64,000 nucleotides of DNA, from positions 1 to 64,000 of the forward strand of contig JAZRGT010000045.1 of NCBI GenBank assembly GCA_045644325.1. Direction: 5' to 3'. A program made the translations under genes and the position numbers. Source of the stretch: CAG-390 sp045644325 (GTDB lineage Bacteria; Bacillota; Clostridia; Oscillospirales; CAG-272). The notes under the pieces are model-generated. The model had not been told where the DNA came from and searched no databases. It saw only the letters and a list, made by a program, of their open reading frames with translations. The stretch's first letter is position 1, and the number at the start of each line of letters is the position of its first letter. Shown one piece after another: positions 41,809-50,157 of the stretch.

Positions 41809-44463
41809 TTAGTTAAGCTTTGCAAGAGCTGCTTCGATTGCAGCAAGGGTTTCCTTATACTTTTCAAGCTTTGCCTTCTCGGCTTCGACTACGTTTGCGG
41901 GAGCCTTTGCGACAAATCCTGCATTGGAAAGCTTGCCGTCAAGGCGCTTGATCTCGCCCTGAGTCTTCTCGAGTTCTTTTGTAAGGCGTGCTCTTTCCTT
42001 CTCGGTGTCGATAAGCTCGGAGAGAGGCAGATATACGGTTGCCGCATCGGTTACGATCTGTGCCGCATCGTCTGCGGTGATCGCGCCTGCAAAGTCGGCG
42101 GAAACCTCAACCTCGGACGCCGAAGCAAGACGGCAGAAGAAGGGATAGGTTGCGGGAGTGAAGGAATCCTCATACTTGGTCTCAAGGTATACCTTGGTCT
42201 TTCTTGAAGGAGGAACGTTCATCTCGGTACGTCTTGCACGGATAGCCTTGATAACCGCGATGAGCTTATCGGTATGAGCGGCGTCGGTCTCGAAGTCGAG
42301 TGCGGCGTCGAACTTAGGATAGCTTGCGATCATAATGCTTTCTGCATCGCCCTCGTGAGGAAGTGCCTGATAGATCTCCTCGGTGATAAAGGGCATAAAG
42401 GGATGGAGGAGCTTGAGAGTGCCCGTGAGAACGTATGCGAGAACGTTCTGAGCAACGAGTCCGCTTTCGCTTTCCTTATCCGCAAGGCGAGCCTTGGAGA
42501 GCTCGATGTACCAGTCGCAGAAGATATCCCATACGAAGTCGTAGAGGTTGGAGAGCGCGATACCGATCTCGTACTTATCGAGCGAAGCCTCAACCGCCGC
42601 ACAGAGCTTATTGAAGCGGCAGAGGATCCACTTATCCTCGGGAGCGAGCTTGGATGCCTCGGGAAGTTCAACCTTGTCGATGGTAAGGTTCATTCTTACG
42701 AAACGCGATGCGTTCCAGAGTTTGTTTGCGAAGTTACGAGCAGCCTCGATCTTTTCGTCCGAGAAACGCATATCGTTTCCGGGGCTGTTACCCGTTGCAA
42801 GTGCAAAGCGGAGCGCGTCTGCACCGTAGGTAGAAATGATCTCGAGGGGATCGATACCGTTGCCGAGCGACTTGGACATCTTTCTGCCCTGCGCGTCACG
42901 GACGAGACCGTGGATAAGTACGGTGTCGAAAGGAATGGTATCAGTATATTCGAGTGCCGAGAAGATCATTCTCGATACCCAGAAGGTGATAATATCGTAA
43001 CCCGTTACGAGGGTATTGGTAGGATAGAAGTACTTCAGATCCTCGGTGTTATCCGGCCAACCCATAGTCGAGAAGGGCCAGAGCGCGGAGGAGAACCAGG
43101 TGTCGAGGGTGTCGGGATCCTGAGTCATATGACCGCCGCACTTGGGGCAGGTGTCAACGTGATCGGCGGAAACAACGGTCTCGCCGCACTTGTCGCAGTA
43201 ATATGCGGGGATTCTGTGACCCCACCAGAGCTGACGCGAGATGCACCAGTCCTGAGTATTTTCCATCCAGTGGAAATAGTTCTTATCGAATCTTTCGGGA
43301 ACAAACTTGATGCGACCGTCGCGAACAGCCTCGATAGCGGGCTTTGCGAGGGGCTCCATCTTTACGAACCACTGAAGGCTGATCATCGGCTCGATGGTGG
43401 TTCCGCAACGGTAGCAGGTGCCGACCTCGTGCTTGATGTTATCGATCTGACAGAGGTAACCGCCCTCTTCGAGATCCTTGAGGATAGCCTTTCTTGCCTC
43501 GTAGCGATCCATACCCGCATACTTGGGATACGCATCGGTGATCTTTGGGTCCTCGGTGAGAACGACCTCCATCGGAAGCTTCTGACGGCGTCCGACCTCG
43601 CAGTCGTTGGGGTCGTGTGCGGGGGTGATCTTAACGCAACCTGTACCCTTATCAAGCTGTGCGTGCTCGTCGGCAACGATCGGGATACGTCTGCCTACGA
43701 GAGGAAGAACGCAATACTTGCCGATAAGATCCTTATATCTTTCGTCCTCGGGGTTAACCGCAACAGCGGTATCTCCGAGCATAGTTTCGGGACGGGTGGT
43801 AGCGACCTCAACGTATCCTCCGCCGCCTACGAGAGGATAGCGGATGTGCCAGAAATGACCGTCCTGCTCAACGTAGTCAACTTCGGCATTCGAAATGGAG
43901 GTCTTGCAGTGAGGACACCAGTTGATGATGCGTTCGCCGCGGTAGATAAGTCCCTTCTTATAGAGGCGCTCGAAAACGTCGCGAACTGCGCGGCTGCATC
44001 CCTCGTCGAGGGTGAAGCGTTCACGGGTCCAGTCGCAGGAGGAGCCCATCTTCTTGAGCTGGGAAATGATACGTCCGCCGTACTGCTCCTTCCAAGCCCA
44101 AGCGCGCTCGAGGAAGCCGTCACGTCCGAGGTCTTCCTTGGTAAGACCTTCCTTGCGCATTGCTTCAACGATCTTCGCCTCGGTTGCGATGGAAGCATGG
44201 TCGGTGCCGGGGAGCCAGAGGGTGCTGTAACCCGACATTCTCTTGTAACGGATAAGGATATCCTGAAGAGTGTTGTCAAGCGCGTGGCCCATGTGAAGCT
44301 GACCGGTGATGTTTGGAGGGGGAATAACTATGAAATAATGTTCTTTGCTGTAGTCGACTTCGGGGGTGAAATAACCCTTTTCTGTCCACATAGCGTAGAG
44401 TCTGTCTTCAAACTCTGAGGGATTATAGGTCTTCGGCAGACCCATATTGATCTCGGAATTCAT
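41809..44463 (-). CDS. valS: valyl-tRNA synthetase
   Basis: The 884-residue class I synthetase charges tRNA-Val. HIGH appears as HMGH (residues 57-60) in PPPNITGQLHMGHALDN, the form that separates ValS from IleS; the editing domain has TTRPETMLGDTAVAV, KMSKS is in GRKMSKSLGNG near residue 530, and the C-terminal coiled coil (about 815-884) clamps tRNA. The start ATG has AAAGGAAG upstream; MGLPKTY six codons later is the alternative. It is controlled by a valine T-box leader, with a repeat inserted between the terminator and the start. Confidence 0.97.
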   Translation of the reverse strand: MNSEINMGLPKTYNPSEFEDRLYAMWTEKGYFTPEVDYSKEHYFIVIPPPNITGQLHMGHALDNTLQDILIRYKRMSGYSTLWLPGTDHASIATEAKIVEAMRKEGLTKEDLGRDGFLERAWAWKEQYGGRIISQLKKMGSSCDWTRERFTLDEGCSRAVRDVFERLYKKGLIYRGERIINWCPHCKTSISNAEVDYVEQDGHFWHIRYPLVGGGGYVEVATTRPETMLGDTAVAVNPEDERYKDLIGKYCVLPLVGRRIPIVADEHAQLDKGTGCVKITPAHDPNDCEVGRRQKLPMEVVLTEDPKITDAYPKYAGMDRYEARKAILKDLEEGGYLCQIDNIKHEVGTCYRCGTTIEPMISLQWFVKMEPLAKPAIEAVRDGRIKFVPERFDKNYFHWMENTQDWCISRQLWWGHRIPAYYCDKCGETVVSADHVDTCPKCGGHMTQDPDTLDTWFSSALWPFSTMGWPDNTEDLKYFYPTNTLVTGYDIITFWVSRMIFSALEYTDTIPFDTVLIHGLVRDAQGRKMSKSLGNGIDPLEIISTYGADALRFALATGNSPGNDMRFSDEKIEAARNFANKLWNASRFVRMNLTIDKVELPEASKLAPEDKWILCRFNKLCAAVEASLDKYEIGIALSNLYDFVWDIFCDWYIELSKARLADKESESGLVAQNVLAYVLTGTLKLLHPFMPFITEEIYQALPHEGDAESIMIASYPKFDAALDFETDAAHTDKLIAVIKAIRARRTEMNVPPSRKTKVYLETKYEDSFTPATYPFFCRLASASEVEVSADFAGAITADDAAQIVTDAATVYLPLSELIDTEKERARLTKELEKTQGEIKRLDGKLSNAGFVAKAPANVVEAEKAKLEKYKETLAAIEAALAKLN

Positions 44464-44500
44464 TTTTTATCTTCCTTTCAAATAATAAATTACAAATAGT

Positions 44501-44656
44501 CAATTGTAAAACTGCGTTTTACAATTGAAAGCGCGCGCTTATCGCCGCCGCCAAAATCAAAGATTTTGCCTGCTCCCCTCGGCGCGCCGGCTCGCGTGGC
44601 TCGCCTAAAAGGTGTGTTTTCAGTCGGCAAAACCGCGGAAAAAACAGATTTTATTT
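44501..44656 (-). repeat. dispersed structured repeat, copy B
   Basis: The reverse complement matches copy A at 12075-12252 along its length. The terminal stem CAATTGTAAAAC/GTTTTACAATTG with loop GCA (44501-44527) differs from copy A (CAATCGCAAAAC/GTTTTGCGATTG) by two C-G to T-A pair exchanges on both sides, so pairing is kept. The element lies in the transcribed leader of valS, between the T-box terminator and the ribosome site. Confidence 0.8.
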
Positions 44657-44658
44657 AA

Positions 44659-44697
44659 CAAAAAAGCACAAACATCCTAAAAACAGGACGCTTGCGC
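44659..44697 (-). terminator. T-box terminator of valS
   Basis: GCACAAACATCC (44666-44677) pairs with GGACGCTTGCGC (44686-44697), with G-U pairs, followed on the minus strand by TTTTTTG. Confidence 0.85.
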
Positions 44698-44895
44698 GCG
44701 GTACCACCTGTATTTGCGCCGAGGCGCACTCTCTTATATCCTGTCTCGGGGATAAACCGTTCGGAACTACTTCTCTTCACTCCGACCGCTCCGCGGCGAC
44801 TTCGATGGCTTCTTATACGGACTCGCACCAACCGTCCGCTCTCTGAAATAATACGCGATCTACTACTCCGCTTCACAGCGTTTTCACATTAATAC
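44659..44895 (-). promoter_or_regulatory. T-box riboswitch, valine (GUC specifier)
   Basis: The minus-strand leader has the AGAGAGC and GGTTGGTGCGAG motifs of stem I, GAA-GUC-G with the likely specifier GUC (44808-44810), the T-box AGGTGGTACCGCG (44697-44709), and a GCGCAAGCGTCC/GGATGTTTGTGC terminator. Uncharged tRNA-Val would pair with the specifier and the T-box bulge, favour the antiterminator, and allow transcription of valS. Confidence 0.92.
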
Positions 44896-44901
44896 ATTAT
44901 A

Positions 44902-44930
44902 AGTATATCATTAATTATGATTTTTGTCAA
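44902..44930 (-). promoter_or_regulatory. valS T-box promoter
   Basis: Minus-strand TTGACA (44925-44930), 17 bp, TATACT (44902-44907). Confidence 0.85.
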
Positions 44931-44979
44931 GTGTTTTTTGCGATTTTACAGCAAATTTATCATTTGTCAATCATTGTAC

Positions 44980-45008
44980 TTGACTTTGCAGTCATAATAT
45001 GATATAAT
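44980..45008 (+). promoter_or_regulatory. promoter of the CNNM/CorC gene
   Basis: TTGACT (44980-44985), 17 bp, TATAAT (45003-45008), divergent from the valS promoter. Confidence 0.8.
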
Positions 45009-45070
45009 ATTCAGCGTTATGCCGCACACAAAAAATCTACGCGGCAAAGAAAGGAAATATTCAATAACTC

Positions 45071-46429
45071 ATGGAAGGCGACCGATTATTTTGGCTTCTT
45101 TTACTCCAACTTGTGCTTATCGGCATCAACGCATTTTTCGCGGCATCCGAAATGGCACTCGTTTCGCTCAACGTCAACATTCTTCGCAAGCAGGCGGAAG
45201 ATGGCGACAAAAAAGCCAAACAACTTTTGAGACTTTCTGAAGAACCCACCGCATTTCTCTCCGCTATCCAGATCGCGATCACTCTTGCAGGCTTTCTCGG
45301 CTCGGCATTCGCGGCGGATAATTTCTCGGACCCTCTGACCAATCTTATCTACAATAAGCTCGGTTTCACGGCGATCGGAGAAGAAACGCTGAACTCGATC
45401 ACAGTCATTCTTATCACCCTCGTACTCTCCTATTTCACCCTTGTTCTCGGTGAGCTTGTTCCTAAACGTCTGGCGCAGCACTCTCCCGAAAAGATCGCGC
45501 GGCTTGTTTGCCCCGTTGTATCGGCAATCAAGACGGTACTAAAGCCCATCATCTGGGTGCTGACAAAATCCACCAACCTTTGTCTGCGCATCTGCCGTAT
45601 TGATCCCAATAAGGAAGCCGAGCGGGTGACAGAGGACGAGATACGTCTTATGGTCGATATCGGCGAGGAAAGCGGAACGATCGACGGCACTGCCGGCGAG
45701 ATGATCGACAATATATTTGAATTCGACAACAATACCGCGCGAAGCATTATGACTCGTGCTATCGACGTTGTCACGATCCCTGCAGATGCTACGGATGACG
45801 AGATCTTTTCAGTTCTCAAGGAAAGTGCGTACTCAAGATATCCCGTTTGTGGAGATGATATCAACGACGTTATCGGTGTTCTTTACTCAAAGGATTACTA
45901 CCTTGACCGTCTTTCACAGAATGAAAATAAACCTCTCGACGAGCTTCTCCGTCCCGCTCATTTTGTGCCCGAGACCGTTCGTTGCGACGTTCTTTTTCGC
46001 GATATGCAGAAGAACAATTGCCACATAGCAGTTGCAGTTGATGAATTCGGCGCGGTCAGCGGTATAGTAACACTTGAAGACCTCGTCGAGGAGATCGTGG
46101 GCAACATCTACGACGAATACGATGACGAGGAAAAGGCTGAGGAAGAAAGCGATATAGTCGAAATTGAGGAAAACGTATGGCGCGTTGCGGGATCTGCCGA
46201 ACTTGAAAAGATCGCCGACACGATCGGCTTTGAGCTTCCCGAGGACGCGGACTTCTCTACCCTCGGCGGTATGATAATGAACGAGCTTTCCGAGATCCCC
46301 GAGGACGGCGCGGCTTCGATCGAGATCACAACCTGCGGCTTACATATAAAAGTCGAAAAGGTTGAAGATCGACGAATAGAGTACGCAATCGTTACAAAAC
46401 TTCCCTCCCCCGAGGATAAAGACGAATAA
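45071..46429 (+). CDS. CNNM/CorC-family membrane protein (hemolysin C-like)
   Basis: The 452-residue protein has an N-terminal DUF21 (CNNM) domain with four hydrophobic segments (INAFFAASEMALVSLN; VLSYFTLVLGELVPKRLA), a tandem CBS pair (MTRAIDVVTIPADA; DEFGAVSGIVTLEDLVEEIVGNI) and a C-terminal CorC_HlyC domain (STLGGMIMNELSEIP). Members export or sense magnesium or cobalt, with the CBS pair binding ATP-Mg. The AAAGGAA site is 14 bases from the ATG, longer than usual, but an in-frame TAA rules out earlier starts. Confidence 0.9.
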   Translation: MEGDRLFWLLLLQLVLIGINAFFAASEMALVSLNVNILRKQAEDGDKKAKQLLRLSEEPTAFLSAIQIAITLAGFLGSAFAADNFSDPLTNLIYNKLGFTAIGEETLNSITVILITLVLSYFTLVLGELVPKRLAQHSPEKIARLVCPVVSAIKTVLKPIIWVLTKSTNLCLRICRIDPNKEAERVTEDEIRLMVDIGEESGTIDGTAGEMIDNIFEFDNNTARSIMTRAIDVVTIPADATDDEIFSVLKESAYSRYPVCGDDINDVIGVLYSKDYYLDRLSQNENKPLDELLRPAHFVPETVRCDVLFRDMQKNNCHIAVAVDEFGAVSGIVTLEDLVEEIVGNIYDEYDDEEKAEEESDIVEIEENVWRVAGSAELEKIADTIGFELPEDADFSTLGGMIMNELSEIPEDGAASIEITTCGLHIKVEKVEDRRIEYAIVTKLPSPEDKDE

Positions 46430-46434
46430 AATTT

Positions 46435-46464
46435 CAGCGGATGCCTCAGCATCCGCTGTTTTTT
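46435..46464 (+). terminator. terminator of the CNNM/CorC gene
   Basis: CAGCGGATGC (46435-46444) pairs with GCATCCGCTG (46449-46458), followed by TTTTTT; the U-tract overlaps the stop of the convergent VanW gene. Confidence 0.85.
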
Positions 46465-47326
46465 AATTATCGTCCCACATATTATACTGCGATCCGTCGT
46501 ATCTCTTTTGCTCGCCCGGTTCGTTTAAATAGGGTGAATACATCATTATCGCCGAATTCTGCACAAGAAGCTGCTCGTCGATCAGTTCGCCATCGAGCGT
46601 AAGCTTCTGCTTATAAAGCTCATTGTGACGGGTATAGCCGCCCCAATACTCGAGGCGCATCTCGTGATTACGTTCAACAACATCGTATTTTACCAAAGGT
46701 TCGTTTACAGTTCGCCATTCGCCGACGAGATCGTCCTTTTCAACTGTAAGACAGAGCTGAAAGACCTCGTCCGTATCGTTGCGGATCATAAGGTCAACGT
46801 GAGGATAAAAGCACGTCGCGCCACTTGCGAAGGGTTGGGTGCGGTTGGCATCAGGAAAGACGTCGTATCCGTGGCGGTGGCGCTCGATAACTGTCAGAGG
46901 TGTGTGTGCTGTCATCCAGAATATCATATTGGCGAGCTGACAGAGTCCGCCGCCGACACCGGGCGTAATCTTACCGTTGCGCAGTATCATTCCGTCAAGA
47001 AAACCGCGGCGATATGTAGGCTTGCCGATAAGGCGCCAATAGCTGAATATCTCGCCGGGACGAAGAAGAAGTCCGTCCATACGCGACACGGCGATTTTCA
47101 GATTAGTAACCTTGTTTTCCTGCATCCACATTTCAAGGTCCTTGAGCTTGCGGCGCATGGGAGTTCTGTGTGTGAAATACACGGCGGGAAGACGTTCTTC
47201 CTGACGTTTTTTCGCAAACTTATGCTCCATTGTAAGCCATTTGAGACGGCGGCGCGCTCCGTAGTAAGCACAGCCGAGTTTAAAACGAAGAGGCGAGCGG
47301 TCAATCGGTTTGTCAGATTTTTTCAT
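46463..47326 (-). CDS. VanW family protein
   Basis: A 287-residue protein with the VanW domain: IAVSRMDGLLLRPGEIFSYW, GFLDGMILRNGKITPGVGGGLCQLANMIFW and ERHRHGYDVFPD. Family members occur in vancomycin-resistance clusters and widely in Clostridia; their biochemical role is unknown. The N-terminus is basic and lacks a signal peptide. It has its own promoter and no resistance genes around, so it should not be read as a resistance marker. Confidence 0.9.
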   Translation of the reverse strand: MKKSDKPIDRSPLRFKLGCAYYGARRRLKWLTMEHKFAKKRQEERLPAVYFTHRTPMRRKLKDLEMWMQENKVTNLKIAVSRMDGLLLRPGEIFSYWRLIGKPTYRRGFLDGMILRNGKITPGVGGGLCQLANMIFWMTAHTPLTVIERHRHGYDVFPDANRTQPFASGATCFYPHVDLMIRNDTDEVFQLCLTVEKDDLVGEWRTVNEPLVKYDVVERNHEMRLEYWGGYTRHNELYKQKLTLDGELIDEQLLVQNSAIMMYSPYLNEPGEQKRYDGSQYNMWDDN

Positions 47327-47352
47327 AATGTTTCTTCCTTTCGTTTTTCTTT

Positions 47353-47382
47353 ATTATATCACATCAAAAGCATTTTTGTCAA
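47353..47382 (-). promoter_or_regulatory. vanW promoter
   Basis: Minus-strand TTGACA (47377-47382), 18 bp, TATAAT (47353-47358). Confidence 0.8.
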
Positions 47383-47419
47383 GAATTATTATTTCGACTC
47401 TTTTCGAGTCAATAATCGG

Positions 47420-47448
47420 TTGACTTGCATTATAATATATGGTATAAT
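47420..47448 (+). promoter_or_regulatory. promoter of the DUF2974 gene
   Basis: TTGACT (47420-47425), 17 bp, TATAAT (47443-47448), divergent from vanW. Confidence 0.8.
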
Positions 47449-47477
47449 TAAATCAGTAAAAAGGAAGGAGAACGCTG

Positions 47478-48779
47478 ATGGCGAACGTATTTGATTATAT
47501 AAAATGGCGCGGTGACTTGACGTTTGAACAATCGCCGCTGAATGAGATTGACGCCCTGATCTTCTGCGAGCTTTCATATATATTTTTTGACGGAATCGTG
47601 CCCGAAGATCCGTCGGACGGCATTATCACGCTTGCCGAGGCGGCAGAGATATTCTTTGAGCGCAACGCGGGACTTGACGAGATAAGACTCGGAGAGATAA
47701 TCCCCAAGGAGATTATTCCTCTTTTCCGAACCGTTGCCGCATCGAAAAGATTTTCTTCTCTTCCCCTTTCTCACTTTGTTAATATCATTGACGATCAAAC
47801 GGTCGAGCAATTTTCCGCGATCTCATATTTCCCCGATGACGAAACGGTTTTTGTTGCTTACCGAGGCACAGACGATACGATAACCGGCTGGCGAGAGGAT
47901 TTCAGAATGGCGTTCCTCACTCCCGTTCCCGCGCAGAAACGCGCCGAAGAATACCTTCTTAAAGCATCGGAGGATGCAAAAAGCCTCTATGTCGCGGGGC
48001 ACAGCAAGGGCGGTAATCTCGCGCTTTGGGCGGCAATGAACGCGTCCGACGAGATCGCCGAAAGGATCGGTAAGGTATATAATTTTGATGGTCCCGGATT
48101 TCTTGATGACGTATGGGAGAGTGAGCTCTACGAGCGCGTTGCGGGCAAGATATCTACCGTCATACCGACGGGCTCGGTGGTCGGTCTGCTTCTCAAATAC
48201 GATAAGAATTACCGAGTTACGAAATCGAGCGCAAAGGGATATCTTCATCAGCACGATGCTCTGACCTGGGAGGTCGAGGGCGTGGAATTCGTCTGCGACG
48301 AGGACGTCGCGCCCGACGTCAAGCGTGCGCACGAGGTCGTCGGCAAATGGATCTATTCGATGGAGCCCGACGAACGCCGCACCTTCGTTGAGGGATTTTT
48401 CGATATTCTCTGTTCCACCAGCGCAAAGACCGTCACCGATCTCGCCGAAAACCGAAGCGCGGTTATCAAGGCGTTTTCAAATATCGAACCCGAAACACGT
48501 CAGGCACTTATGTCGGGCGTAAAATTCTTCCTCGGAGAGGGCAAATCGGCTATTACAGAGTCAATACGCGAACTTTTGAAGAAGAAGCCGGACGAAGACG
48601 TCCCTAAAGAGATCAAAGAAGTAAAGCCCGAACCGAAAAAAATACAGCCTAAAAAGGCCGTCAAAAAGGTTAAAAAGACCGTTCCGCACAAGCATACCAC
48701 CAAGCGCAGACACCATTCAGTAGCTTGCAGAATGCGTAACGAAGCACTTCACAAGGCGAGAAAGGTCATTAAAAAGTAA
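47478..48779 (+). CDS. DUF2974 (Mbeg1-like) alpha/beta hydrolase
   Basis: The 433-residue protein starts MANVFDYIKWRGDLTFEQSPLNEIDALIF, the typical DUF2974 opening, and contains VFVAYRGTDDTITGWREDF and the nucleophile elbow GHSKGGNLALWAA of lipase-like hydrolases. The last 70 residues are a Lys/Pro-rich tail (about residues 365-433) that may bind nucleic acid or wall polymers. No signal peptide. The substrate is unknown. Its end overlaps the convergent isochorismatase frame by 63 bp. Confidence 0.87.
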   Translation: MANVFDYIKWRGDLTFEQSPLNEIDALIFCELSYIFFDGIVPEDPSDGIITLAEAAEIFFERNAGLDEIRLGEIIPKEIIPLFRTVAASKRFSSLPLSHFVNIIDDQTVEQFSAISYFPDDETVFVAYRGTDDTITGWREDFRMAFLTPVPAQKRAEEYLLKASEDAKSLYVAGHSKGGNLALWAAMNASDEIAERIGKVYNFDGPGFLDDVWESELYERVAGKISTVIPTGSVVGLLLKYDKNYRVTKSSAKGYLHQHDALTWEVEGVEFVCDEDVAPDVKRAHEVVGKWIYSMEPDERRTFVEGFFDILCSTSAKTVTDLAENRSAVIKAFSNIEPETRQALMSGVKFFLGEGKSAITESIRELLKKKPDEDVPKEIKEVKPEPKKIQPKKAVKKVKKTVPHKHTTKRRHHSVACRMRNEALHKARKVIKK

Positions 48780-49331
48780 AAAATCCCGACCGCGCGGTCG
48801 GGATTCTCTTTTTATAATGTTGATCTGGCACATTTTCATTGTGGTCAGCGCGGCAGCGTGGGTGTCGGGTGTGACTCCTGCGCAGGCATCGGCAACGATC
48901 GAGACCTCGATCTCGGGGAGTGCCGCCTTGATTAGCATTGCATTGGAAACAACACAAATGTCGGTGCAAAGTCCGATGAGTGTGACCTCGATATTCTCCT
49001 CACTCGCAAGCTTTACGATATGATCGCAAAGCTCGGTCGAGCCGAAGGTAGGCTTATCAATCACAAGACAGCCTTCAAGTGCAGGCGCGATCGCGGGGTG
49101 AATCTCCCAGCCGGGAGTGCCCTTGATACAATGCGGCACGGGAAGATGTCTGCCCTCTCGCGTTTCCATATATTCATCGGGATGAGTATCGCGCGTTGCG
49201 ATAATATCCGCTTTGTCGTATTTTGCGATCTCGCGCAATACGTTCGGAATGATCGCAACCGCTTCGGCAGTACCGAGTGCGCCGTCGACGAAATCGGTCT
49301 GCATATCAATTACAAGCAACAGTTTTCTCAT
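48717..49331 (-). CDS. isochorismatase/nicotinamidase-family hydrolase, frame passes through terminator
   Basis: A 204-codon frame with the cysteine-hydrolase motifs: Asp in LLLVIDMQTDFVDG, Lys in VIDKPTFGSTEL, the cis-peptide and Cys in LIGLCTDICVVSNAM. Sequence and length suggest a nicotinamidase-like enzyme. The family normally ends near MKMCQINII; here no stop follows, and the frame reads through the terminator stem at 48782-48805 and 31 further codons into the opposite gene. The start ATG at 49329-49331 has GAGGTG upstream, just behind the HAD stop. Confidence 0.85.
   Translation of the reverse strand: MRKLLLVIDMQTDFVDGALGTAEAVAIIPNVLREIAKYDKADIIATRDTHPDEYMETREGRHLPVPHCIKGTPGWEIHPAIAPALEGCLVIDKPTFGSTELCDHIVKLASEENIEVTLIGLCTDICVVSNAMLIKAALPEIEVSIVADACAGVTPDTHAAALTTMKMCQINIIKRESRPRGRDFLLFNDLSRLVKCFVTHSASY
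48775..48810. terminator. two-way terminator inside the isochorismatase frame
   Basis: AATCCCGACCG (48782-48792) pairs with CGGTCGGGATT (48795-48805). The plus strand continues CTCTTTTT, the minus strand TTTTACTTTTT. Confidence 0.85.
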
Positions 49332-49339
49332 TTTGCACC

Positions 49340-49990
49340 TCAAATGAATTTCAGAATATCTTCAACGGTTTCGGCGATATACTTCGCGCCCGAGCCTTCG
49401 AGCTCTTCTCTGCCGCCGTAGCCGTAAAGAACGCCAATGCAGTCGAACCCCTGCTCGCGCGCGCCGTTGACGTCCTGATCGCGGTCGCCGACCATAATGC
49501 ACTCTTCCCTATCGGTTACACCGAAATTCTCAAGGGCGTATGCGATGACCTGCCCCTTCTTTGCGCGGGAATAGTCCATCGTTGCGCCGGCAACGAGGTC
49601 GAAGTATTTGGTGAGATCGAAATGATCAAGGATCTGCTTTGCAAAGTGCTCGGGCTTTGAGGTGGCAAGGATCACCTTTTTGCCCATTTTTCTGACAGTT
49701 TCAAGCATCTCGGGAACGCCCGGATAAACGAGGTTTTCAAATATTCCGCGGTCGCGGTAATAAACGCGATATTCATCAACCGCCTCGAGCGCCTGCTCCT
49801 CGGTGAAACCGAAGTAATTCTTGAATGACCACACCAGAGGAGGCCCGACGAAGCAATTCAGCGTGCTTTTGGCCTCGACCTCAATATTCCAACGCTTCAG
49901 CGCAAAAGCAACCGAATTGGTGATACCGAGAGCGGAATCGGTCAGCGTACCGTCAAGGTCGAAGATAACGTATTTATATTCTCTGCTCAT
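49340..49990 (-). CDS. HAD phosphatase, phosphoglycolate-phosphatase-like
   Basis: The 216-residue HAD hydrolase has motif I VIFDLDGTLTDSALG, motif II LATSKPE, the Lys in RAKKGQVIAYAL and motif IV IMVGDRDQDVNGAREQG. The helical cap between residues 20 and 85 matches the Gph/PpaX subfamily, which removes phosphate from 2-phosphoglycolate or pyrophosphate. GGAGATG precedes the ATG. It probably shares a transcript with the isochorismatase-type gene 9 bp downstream. Confidence 0.87.
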   Translation of the reverse strand: MSREYKYVIFDLDGTLTDSALGITNSVAFALKRWNIEVEAKSTLNCFVGPPLVWSFKNYFGFTEEQALEAVDEYRVYYRDRGIFENLVYPGVPEMLETVRKMGKKVILATSKPEHFAKQILDHFDLTKYFDLVAGATMDYSRAKKGQVIAYALENFGVTDREECIMVGDRDQDVNGAREQGFDCIGVLYGYGGREELEGSGAKYIAETVEDILKFI

Positions 49991-50017
49991 TTGACATCTC
50001 CGTAAGGATTTTTATTT

Positions 50018-50046
50018 ATTATATCATAATCTAAAGAAAAAATCAA
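50018..50046 (-). promoter_or_regulatory. promoter of the HAD/isochorismatase pair
   Basis: Minus-strand TTGATT (50041-50046), 17 bp, TATAAT (50018-50023). Confidence 0.7.
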
Positions 50047-50054
50047 CATTCGAC

Positions 50055-50083
50055 TTGACTTTTTGCTAGAAATGTGGTAAACT
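50055..50083 (+). promoter_or_regulatory. tRNA-Leu promoter
   Basis: TTGACT (50055-50060), 17 bp, TAAACT (50078-50083). Confidence 0.75.
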
Positions 50084-50112
50084 ATTAAAGCATTAGCGGG
50101 TGTGTGCGGAAA

Positions 50113-50157
50113 CAATTCCGCCACACCGCTCGTAAACTCGCGGGTGTGGCGGAATTG
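50113..50157 (+). repeat. 15-bp inverted repeat covering the tRNA 5' end
   Basis: CAATTCCGCCACACC (50113-50127) is the exact reverse complement of GGTGTGGCGGAATTG (50143-50157), the acceptor and D-arm start of tRNA-Leu. The loop is 15 bases. In the precursor RNA this hairpin competes with the acceptor stem. Confidence 0.85.

Noticed and set aside
42274..44418. 714-codon plus-strand frame opposite valS
   Set aside because: valS has all synthetase motifs; the antisense frame has no start signals or recognisable domain.
46463..47326. Vancomycin resistance marker, because of VanW
   Set aside because: VanW alone is widespread in Clostridia; no vanH, ligase, vanX or two-component genes are near.
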